From NCBI GenBank assembly GCA_003229495.1, contig QIEB01000535.1, positions 1 through 6,253 on the forward strand: 6,253 nt of DNA, written 5' to 3'. This DNA is from Flammeovirgaceae bacterium (GTDB lineage: Bacteria; Bacteroidota; Bacteroidia; Cytophagales; Cyclobacteriaceae). Position 1 is the first letter of the stretch; each line of letters opens with the position of its first letter. The position numbers and the translations under genes were made by a program. Shown here piece by piece: positions 1-4,925 of the stretch. Under the pieces are notes generated by a model. It was not told where the DNA came from. It did no database searches and worked only from the letters and a program-made list of their open reading frames with translations.

Positions 1-803
1 CTGCCATCGTTTAGTATATCGGATTCAATTCCCTTGAATATTTTAAAAGGGGCCAATTCCTGATTAAGTCTATCGATCTCCCGGTGCTGTTCAAGTACTT
101 TTTCTTCATCCAACCCGTTGGCGTAAACTGCAGTCTGACTATGATCACTAATGCCCAAATACTCATAACCCAAATTTCTGCATGCCTTAGCCATCTCTAC
201 CAAACTGTGCTTTCCGTCACTATAGTTGGAATGATTATGCAAAATCCCTTGAAGGTCTTCCGTTGCAACTATGTCTTCCGTTTTTTGCCCTTGCAGAAAT
301 TCTTTCTCGTACAGGCCTTCTCGTAGTTCTGGTATTATCACCGGCCATCCCATTTCATTATAAACGGTTGATTCGTTGCTATATGATTGCTCCAACACCT
401 CTTTCAGGGACTTGCCTTGCTCGGTGGTTAGTAACAAATGATCAATATTTCCAGTATAATAGGTGAGTTTGGTACCATACTCCGACTGACTACAAAACCG
501 AATATCCAATAACACAGAATTTTTCCTGAACTCACCCCTCCATCTTAGTGGTCCGGATAATTGGAGATTCTTATATAACCCTTCCAGGCTGTCCAAAAAA
601 TCCTCGGCCTCACCAATACGCTCCAAAGCCCAGACATATTGTAGGCTCCCGACCACTTCAACTTTTCTTCGGAATGATCCGGCTCGAGACCACCGGGCAT
701 CTGGAAATTGTAACTTTATTTGCTTTTCCAGGCCTAATCCCTGGAGATGTGCGTCCTTGTAATGTATCAGATGCTTATTGGATAAATAGAAGCTAATAGT
801 TTG
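1..803 (-). pseudogene. polX: PolX-family protein, palm/thumb and PHP part, in the -1 frame; runs off window
   Basis: From 803 down to base 1 the minus strand stays open in the frame -1 to the N-terminal fragment, and it encodes the rest of the same protein (about 267 codons). It begins QTISFYLSNKHLIHYKDAHL, the expected continuation after the third helix-hairpin-helix. Next come the palm motif GSFRRKVEVVGSLQ (680-639), the third palm aspartate in LLDIR (Asp codon 506-504) and the thumb-like LTYYTGNIDH. The PHP domain follows with its metal-ligand motifs LHNHSNYSDG (242-213), YLGISDHS (161-138) and GIESDILNDG (32-3). The remaining PHP residues lie beyond base 1. The first two palm aspartates (usual GDxD) are replaced by GSLQ, so polymerase activity is unlikely; the PHP metal motifs look intact. 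There is no start codon in a sensible place for this segment alone, so it is either the second half of a frameshifted gene or evidence of a sequence error. Confidence 0.8.
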
Positions 804-1231
804 CCCCGGATCTTATCTTGAGTCTTTTTACCAAAACCTGACAGTTCCGCCAATTCCCCTCGCATGGCTGCAGATAATAGTTCTTCAGCTGTCTCCACCC
901 CTAATTGGTCCCAGGCAGTTTTAATCTTTCTGGCGCCAATTCCCTTAACTTTTAACAGCTCCTGAATTCCCTTTGGCGTTTGTTTTAGCAAATTATCCAA
1001 AGAACCACTGACGCCTGTCTGGTTAATCTCCTGGATGGTAGCAGCAATGCTCTTACCTACTCCAGGCAACTCAGCTAACTGTTTTTCATCAAGTTCAATG
1101 AGCTCCAGTGCGGTCCTTTCCAGATTGTAAACCGCAGTTTGGTAACTACGTACCTTAAACTGATTTTCACCGTATAACTCCATGAGAGAGGTTGTCAATT
1201 TAAGAATTTGAATAATTTCCTTGTTGGCCAA
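767..1231 (-). CDS. polX: PolX-family protein, N-terminal fragment (frameshifted)
   Basis: This is the N-terminal part of a PolX-family enzyme (DNA polymerase beta-like fold joined to a PHP phosphoesterase domain), a group linked to base-excision and gap-filling repair. Residues 1-45 resemble the 8-kDa-like domain, with the family-like stretches LMELYGENQFKVRSY and AVYNLERT. Three helix-hairpin-helix style motifs that bind DNA non-specifically follow: LPGVGKSIAATI (55-66), LLKVKGIGARKI (92-103) and LSGFGKKTQDKI (130-141). The start is TTG at 1231-1229; no ATG lies near it, and MANKEIIQILKLTTSLMEL aligns well with the usual start of this family. The frame closes after 154 residues, while family members run to roughly 550-575. 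The last dozen residues (after R142) do not look like PolX. The expected continuation is present at once in the -1 frame (see the entry for 1-803). Family identity is secure; whether the gene is truly broken is not. Confidence 0.85.
   Translation of the reverse strand: MANKEIIQILKLTTSLMELYGENQFKVRSYQTAVYNLERTALELIELDEKQLAELPGVGKSIAATIQEINQTGVSGSLDNLLKQTPKGIQELLKVKGIGARKIKTAWDQLGVETAEELLSAAMRGELAELSGFGKKTQDKIRGKLLASIYPISI
801..812 (-). other. Frameshift site inside polX
   Basis: Read on the minus strand, the first frame gives K-I-R (814-806), then G-K-L-L-A-S-I-Y and a stop at 769-767. The other frame gives Q-T-I-S-F-Y-L-S-N-K from 803. Joining R142 to this glutamine leaves two G bases (805-804), so one base is missing from the codon between them, or two are extra. 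The site is a run of four G on the minus strand (four C at 804-807 on the plus strand), a plausible place for loss of one base by slippage or base-calling. I see no classic X-XXY-YYZ slippery heptamer, so a mutation or sequencing/assembly indel is likelier than programmed frameshifting. Confidence 0.75.
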
Positions 1232-1357
1232 TGTGAAAATCGTTTTTGATGCTAATTTACCCGGATTAAGTACGGTAAAGATAATAAAAACATAGTATCC
1301 GAAAATTTTGTAATTTAGAAAGCTATGGGTTTAAACAACTTTAAATAATCAATTCCT
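1232..1357. promoter_or_regulatory. Divergent intergenic region between polX and the EVE-domain gene
   Basis: This A/T-rich spacer of 126 bases must carry promoters for both directions, since the flanking genes diverge. On the plus strand two imperfect relatives of the Bacteroidota -7 box TAnnTTTG occur: AAATTTTG at 1303-1310 (first T missing) and TAATTTAG at 1311-1318. Neither has an obvious TTG at the right distance upstream. On the minus strand the best candidate I see is TATCTTTA (about 1282-1275), also one base off. No Shine-Dalgarno sequence stands in front of either start. The region is assigned by position; the individual boxes are weak. Confidence 0.35.
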
Positions 1358-1762
1358 ATGAACTACTGGCTGGTTAAATCAGAACCAACGGAATATTCCT
1401 ATGACGACCTGGTGAAAGATGGAAGTACCTATTGGGATGGTGTCCGAAATTACACTGCTCGAAACAATCTGAAGAGCATGAAAGTTGGTGATAAGGTGCT
1501 GTTTTACCATAGTGTTAATGAAAAATCTGTGGTTGGTATCAGCAAGGTAGTAAAGGAATATTATCAAGACCCGACTACCGATGACGAACGATGGGTGGTA
1601 GTAGACCTTGCTCCTGTAGGCAAATTAAAAAACCCTGTAACCCTCAGTGAAATCAAAGCCGACCCTGGCTTGGCTGATATTGCTTTGGTTCGTCAAAGCA
1701 GACTTTCGGTGATGTCATTGGAAAAAACAGCGTTCAATCGAATTGTAGAAATGAGTAAATAA
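1358..1762 (+). CDS. EVE domain-containing protein (PUA-like fold)
   Basis: This is a complete small cytoplasmic protein of 134 residues consisting of a single EVE domain, a relative of PUA and YTH folds. Hallmarks are the N-terminal WLVKSEP (4-10), WDGVRNYTARNNLK (26-39) and GDKVLFYHS (44-52), followed by a VVGISKVVKEYYQDP strand-turn region. EVE proteins include human THYN1 and many bacterial stand-alone forms. Family members are thought to recognise modified bases in DNA or RNA through an aromatic cage, but the ligand of this protein cannot be read from sequence. The ATG at 1358 places the WLVKSEP strand at the very N-terminus as usual, so the start is well supported; no Shine-Dalgarno is visible. 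It is divergent from polX, and the exported-protein gene begins 9 bases downstream on the same strand, so the two are probably co-transcribed. The length is normal for stand-alone EVE proteins. Confidence 0.9.
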   Translation: MNYWLVKSEPTEYSYDDLVKDGSTYWDGVRNYTARNNLKSMKVGDKVLFYHSVNEKSVVGISKVVKEYYQDPTTDDERWVVVDLAPVGKLKNPVTLSEIKADPGLADIALVRQSRLSVMSLEKTAFNRIVEMSK

Positions 1763-1771
1763 TCCCAATTG

Positions 1772-3322
1772 ATGGGTTTGAAATACCTATTCGTTTATTG
1801 TGGTCTTACCTTATACAGCTGTTCTCTATTAGGGCAGATAAATCAACCCCTGCGACTAGAGGTGGAGCTTGAGAGGGAGGATAATAGCTATATGGTTATG
1901 TCCATGGAGGAAAAGGGTATTGTACTTTTTCGGGAACTGGAATACCAGCCAGAAACCAGGAAAAAGGTATGGGAGGTGGTAAGACTGGATACCGTTTTAC
2001 AAATTGTACTTACTAACAACTACTATCTTGACTACAACACTGAATTGCTTGGCTATGAATACCGGGCAGACCATTTTTATCTTCTTTTCAGAATGGGCCA
2101 GTACCAAAAAGATGACCTTAAGATCATCAAGATCAATATGGACACTGGTGAGGATGTTTATTTTGATATAAGGCAGATCGTCCCGGTGAATCTCACAGAG
2201 TTTACGGTCATCGGGAACGCCGCACTGCTTGGAGGATATGTTAACTACCGTCCAGCGTTGATCCACTACAGCTTTGAGTCGCAAAAAATAAAGGTACTGC
2301 CCGGGATATATCGAAACCACAGTGAACTTATTGAACTAAATATTGATGAGGAAACCAATACTTTCGCAGTATTGTTGACAGAGAGGACGCGTGACAATTT
2401 ATCCACTATTTCAGTAAAACGATTCAACGCTAACGGCGATTTATTACGAAACACCCTATTAGATCCCCTGCCCAACTCAAGTATCCTGTATGGTCGAATT
2501 ACCAATATTAACAACAAACATCAGTTTATCGTAGGAACTTACTCCCACAAGCGAAGTATTTATTCGCGCGGCATTTACATCGCTCAACTTGATACAAATT
2601 CGGAAAAACCAAAGATTACCTATTTTAACTATGGAGACCTGAAGAACTTTTTTAGTTATATGAAGGCAAAAAGGGCCGCGCGAGTAAAGCAACGGGTAGA
2701 GCGAAGAAAAGTTCAGGGCAAAAAGGTAAGGTTGAACTACCGATTCATGGTGCATGACATAATCAAAGAAAACGGGAATTTTCTAATGATTGGGGAGGCT
2801 TTCTACCCTAAATATGGAAGTGGGGGGTACGGGACAAGCTATATATATGGCCCTGGCACTAACTATATGGCCTTCGAAGGATATAAATATACACATGCTG
2901 TAATTATTGCCTTTGATTCCGATGGCAAGCTGGTTTATGACAACAGTTTTGAAATCAATGACGTATTGAGTTTTCAACTGGATCAGATGGTAAGCGTTAA
3001 TGTTCAGGACCATAAGATAATCCTATTATACAACTACGAAGATATAATAAGGTCTAAGATAATTCAGGGCGATGAAGTCTTAGAAGGTAAAGCTTTTAAC
3101 GAAATCGAACTGGCCTTTGAAGATGATATTGTCGGCAATAATAATACTGAAATGGGCGGATTAAAAAAATGGTACGGTGACTACTTTTTTGCTTATGGGG
3201 TTCAAAAGATAAGAAACCTGAGAGGGAGTGGTATTGAATTGAACCGTGAAGTATTCTACATTAATAAGATCGTGTACTCATTTGGTTCAGAAACCGCAGA
3301 AACCTCCGTTGAGGGCCAGTAA
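1772..3322 (+). CDS. Uncharacterised exported protein with basic patch
   Basis: I recognise no characterised domain. The protein has 516 residues from the ATG at 1772; a TTG directly before it (1769) would add one residue, and ATG is the likelier start. Residues 1-22 look like a signal peptide: a lysine at 4, a hydrophobic core (YLFVYCGLTLYSCSLLG), and a likely signal peptidase I cut before the Gln of GQINQP. Function would then be in the periplasm or at the cell surface. The body is rich in beta-strand-like patterns (repeated short Tyr/Phe/Ile strands, phrases such as FDSDGKLVYDNSFEI), which could form a propeller-like fold; this is inference. Two odd segments stand out: a strongly basic stretch at 298-320 (12 Lys/Arg in 23 residues) and a Gly/Tyr-rich stretch at about 343-375. 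I recall similar uncharacterised proteins in Bacteroidota, so it is probably a conserved family. It lies 9 bases after the EVE gene and is followed by a hairpin. Confidence 0.8.
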   Translation: MGLKYLFVYCGLTLYSCSLLGQINQPLRLEVELEREDNSYMVMSMEEKGIVLFRELEYQPETRKKVWEVVRLDTVLQIVLTNNYYLDYNTELLGYEYRADHFYLLFRMGQYQKDDLKIIKINMDTGEDVYFDIRQIVPVNLTEFTVIGNAALLGGYVNYRPALIHYSFESQKIKVLPGIYRNHSELIELNIDEETNTFAVLLTERTRDNLSTISVKRFNANGDLLRNTLLDPLPNSSILYGRITNINNKHQFIVGTYSHKRSIYSRGIYIAQLDTNSEKPKITYFNYGDLKNFFSYMKAKRAARVKQRVERRKVQGKKVRLNYRFMVHDIIKENGNFLMIGEAFYPKYGSGGYGTSYIYGPGTNYMAFEGYKYTHAVIIAFDSDGKLVYDNSFEINDVLSFQLDQMVSVNVQDHKIILLYNYEDIIRSKIIQGDEVLEGKAFNEIELAFEDDIVGNNNTEMGGLKKWYGDYFFAYGVQKIRNLRGSGIELNREVFYINKIVYSFGSETAETSVEGQ

Positions 3323-3331
3323 CTTAATTTT

Positions 3332-3364
3332 AAAGATACTTAAAGAGTTTGTTAAGCATCTTTT
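3332..3364 (+). terminator. Hairpin with T run downstream of the exported-protein gene
   Basis: AAAGAT (3332-3337) pairs with ATCTTT (3358-3363), and CTTAA (3339-3343) pairs with TTAAG (3352-3356). One A/C mismatch separates the two stems, giving 11 bp in all, with the 8-base loop AGAGTTTG. The 3' arm runs into TTTT (3361-3364). The hairpin starts 10 bases after the stop codon of the exported-protein gene. It fits a factor-independent terminator for the EVE/exported-protein transcript, although the stem is A/T-rich and the T run is short. Confidence 0.5.
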
Positions 3365-3374
3365 CCTATATTTG
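3348..3374 (+). promoter_or_regulatory. Candidate Bacteroidota-type promoter for pyrR-pyrB
   Basis: TATATTTG at 3367-3374 is a perfect match to the Bacteroidota -7 consensus TAnnTTTG. A TTTG at 3348-3351 could act as the -33 element, but the gap of 15 bases is shorter than the roughly 19 usually seen, and it lies in the loop of the terminator-like hairpin. Transcription would start about 3380, only about 5 bases before the pyrR ATG, so the mRNA would be essentially leaderless. Confidence 0.45.
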
Positions 3375-3385
3375 CCTCACCCGTT

Positions 3386-3925
3386 ATGCAGAAGAGATTA
3401 ATACTTGACGGTCCCCTTCTAGAAATCACTGTAAGCCGGCTTTGTCAACAGTTGATTGAAAATCATCAGGATTTTAGTAATACGGTCATATTGGGGCTAC
3501 AGCCGCGGGGTATTTTTTTGGCAGAAAGAATACAACAGAAACTAGGACAGCTGCTTAGTAAGCCGGTGCCCATGGGATTTCTTGACATCACTTTTTATAG
3601 GGATGATTTCCGCCGACGGGATATGCCACTTGAAGCCAATACTACCTCTGTTCCATTCATAATTGAAAACAAAAAAGTGGTACTGGTAGATGACGTATTA
3701 TATACCGGACGCAGCGTGCGGGCTGCAATGGATGCCATGATAGCTTTTGGAAGACCAAGTAAAGTAGAGTTATTAGTTCTGGTCAACCGGAGGTATAGCC
3801 GGGATCTGCCAATACAACCAGACTATATAGGAAAAAACGTTAATACCATGCCTTCACAAAGGGTTTTAGTAGAATGGAAAGTCCAGGGGTCTAAAAAAGA
3901 TAACATTTGGTTAGTAAACAACTGA
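3386..3925 (+). CDS. pyrR: PyrR-like phosphoribosyltransferase / pyr regulator
   Basis: This is a complete 179-residue type I phosphoribosyltransferase of the PyrR family, of normal family length. PyrR proteins have uracil phosphoribosyltransferase activity (uracil + PRPP to UMP), and in Gram-positive bacteria they also bind pyr mRNA leaders to cause attenuation. The PRPP-binding loop VDDVLYTGRS is at 101-110 and preceded by the usual beta strand KKVVL. Other family stretches are LCQQLIENHQDFSNTVILGLQPRG (in part at 19-41), FLDITFYRDDFRRRD (65-79) and LVNRRYSRDLPIQPDYIGK (132-150). The start at 3386 matches the normal family N-terminus. pyrB follows after only 4 bases, so the two form one operon. 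No PyrR-type anti-terminator leader is visible upstream: the space before the ATG holds only a terminator-like hairpin and a -7 box. RNA-mediated control is therefore not supported for its own operon, although activity as an enzyme or at other loci remains possible. Confidence 0.92.
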   Translation: MQKRLILDGPLLEITVSRLCQQLIENHQDFSNTVILGLQPRGIFLAERIQQKLGQLLSKPVPMGFLDITFYRDDFRRRDMPLEANTTSVPFIIENKKVVLVDDVLYTGRSVRAAMDAMIAFGRPSKVELLVLVNRRYSRDLPIQPDYIGKNVNTMPSQRVLVEWKVQGSKKDNIWLVNN

Positions 3926-3929
3926 ATCA

Positions 3930-4856
3930 ATGTCGCAACTGAGCGTTCGTCACTTATTAGGAATTAAGCACCTTTCTCATGAGGATCTCCATTTAATTTT
4001 TCAAACTGCTGATAATTTCAAAGAGGTAATTAATCGACCCATTAAAAAGGTTCCCTCATTGAGAGATATCACCATTGCCAATGTCTTTTTTGAAAATTCT
4101 ACCCGGACAAAATTGTCTTTCGAACTAGCTGAAAAGAGACTTTCTGCCGATGTCGTCAACTTCTCCTCAACAGAGAGTTCCGTGAAGAAAGGTGAAACTT
4201 TACTGGATACAGTAAATAATATTCTAGCCATGAAGGTAGACATGGTGGTTATCAGGCACGGCAGTGCTGGTGCTCCCCATTTTCTTTCCAAGCACATTGA
4301 CGCTAATATTATCAACGCCGGTGACGGAACCCATGAGCATCCTACTCAGGCCTTATTGGATACCTTTTCAATAAGGGAAAGATTGGGAAGTGTGGAAGGA
4401 AAGAAAGTTGTGATCGTTGGTGACATTCTGCATAGCCGGGTGGCATTGTCCAATATTTTCGCTCTTCAAAAATTAGGAGCTGAAGTAATGGTCTGTGGGC
4501 CAAATACCTTACTACCAAAGTATATAGACCAGCTTGGTGTGCATGTGGAATTGGATTTAGATAAGGCCTTGGCCTGGTGCGACGTGGCTAATATTTTGAG
4601 AATACAATTAGAAAGACAACAGATAAAATATTTTCCATCTCTTCGGGAATACACGCTCTACTATGGAGTGAATCGTGAACGCCTGGATTTACTTCCCAAG
4701 CCCATCACAATTATGCATCCTGGACCCATCAACCGGGGCGTTGAATTACATAGCGATGTAGCTGACTCTGAGCACTCAATTATTCTGGGACAGGTGGAAA
4801 ACGGTGTGGCAATTCGTATGGCAGTATTATACCTTCTCGCAGGAGGTGGTGTTTAA
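3930..4856 (+). CDS. pyrB: Aspartate carbamoyltransferase catalytic subunit
   Basis: This is a complete 308-residue aspartate transcarbamoylase catalytic chain, which joins carbamoyl phosphate and L-aspartate to N-carbamoyl-L-aspartate in the second step of de novo pyrimidine synthesis, in the cytoplasm. Motifs appear in the normal order: FFENSTRT (53-60) for carbamoyl phosphate, the SSVKKGET lysine loop (83-90) reaching over from the neighbouring subunit, HEHPTQALLD (135-144), GDILHSRVA (164-172), RIQLERQ (224-230) with the aspartate-binding arginine, and HPGPINRGVE (273-282). All key residues appear present. The length matches stand-alone trimeric enzymes such as that of Bacillus subtilis; no pyrI regulatory-chain gene follows in the window. 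It starts 4 bases after the pyrR stop, so translation and transcription are probably coupled to pyrR. A different, cystathionine beta-synthase-type gene with its own promoter box follows after 69 bases. Confidence 0.97.
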   Translation: MSQLSVRHLLGIKHLSHEDLHLIFQTADNFKEVINRPIKKVPSLRDITIANVFFENSTRTKLSFELAEKRLSADVVNFSSTESSVKKGETLLDTVNNILAMKVDMVVIRHGSAGAPHFLSKHIDANIINAGDGTHEHPTQALLDTFSIRERLGSVEGKKVVIVGDILHSRVALSNIFALQKLGAEVMVCGPNTLLPKYIDQLGVHVELDLDKALAWCDVANILRIQLERQQIKYFPSLREYTLYYGVNRERLDLLPKPITIMHPGPINRGVELHSDVADSEHSIILGQVENGVAIRMAVLYLLAGGGV

Positions 4857-4857
4857 C

Positions 4858-4878
4858 AAAAAGCAGTTCTTCCTTTTT
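4858..4878 (+). terminator. Weak hairpin after pyrB
   Basis: AAAAAG (4858-4863) can pair with CTTTTT (4873-4878) around a 9-base loop, starting two bases after the pyrB stop codon, with the T run forming the 3' arm. The stem is only 6 bp and almost all A-T, so it is a poor terminator on its own. It is listed because the next gene appears to have its own promoter. Confidence 0.22.
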
Positions 4879-4883
4879 AATTC

Positions 4884-4924
4884 AGCCGTAGTCTTGGTAA
4901 TTTTGATGTACAATTAAGACGGCT
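4884..4924 (+). repeat. Imperfect inverted repeat just before the cystathionine beta-synthase-type gene
   Basis: AGCCG (4884-4888) pairs with CGGCT (4920-4924), TCTT (4892-4895) with AAGA (4916-4919) and AATT (4899-4902) with AATT (4912-4915), separated by 3-base bulges on the 5' side only. The 13 possible pairs end one base before the ATG at 4926. The central part overlaps a -7 promoter box, so the element might be a protein-binding operator rather than an RNA hairpin; it could also be chance in a short A/T-rich gap. Confidence 0.35.
4898..4905 (+). promoter_or_regulatory. Candidate -7 promoter box for the cystathionine beta-synthase-type gene
   Basis: TAATTTTG matches the Bacteroidota -7 consensus TAnnTTTG at every fixed position. 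A start about 4911 would leave a leader of roughly 15 bases before the ATG. No TTG sits at the expected -33 distance (only a T-rich run around 4874-4878), so the promoter is probable but not certain. Confidence 0.42.
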
Positions 4925-4925
4925 C

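Noticed and set aside
84..796. Plus-strand open frames at 84-326, 263-466 and 548-796
   Set aside because: They lie opposite the continuous PolX palm and PHP coding sequence on the minus strand, have no recognisable domain, and their apparent existence comes from that gene's codon pattern.
801..812. Programmed -1 frameshifting in polX
   Set aside because: No slippery heptamer and no clear stimulatory hairpin directly downstream on the minus strand were seen; PolX is not known to use recoding. A simple indel at a C/G run explains it better.
1379..1567. Minus-strand open frame inside the EVE gene, and similar antisense frames inside the exported-protein, pyrR, pyrB and cbs genes
   Set aside because: All are fully antisense to well-supported coding sequences and show no domain or independent signals.
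1772..1840. Lipoprotein signal (Cys in LYSC) for the exported protein
   Set aside because: Tyr at the -2 position does not fit the lipobox well, and a signal peptidase I site before the Gln of GQINQP, common in Bacteroidota, fits better.
3323..3385. PyrR-binding RNA leader or other riboswitch before pyrR
   Set aside because: The gap is 63 bases and contains only the terminator-like hairpin and a promoter box; no Bacillus-type PyrR recognition sequence is seen.
4857..4925. pyrI (ATCase regulatory chain) or another small gene between pyrB and the next gene
   Set aside because: The gap is only 69 bases, without a coding-like frame.
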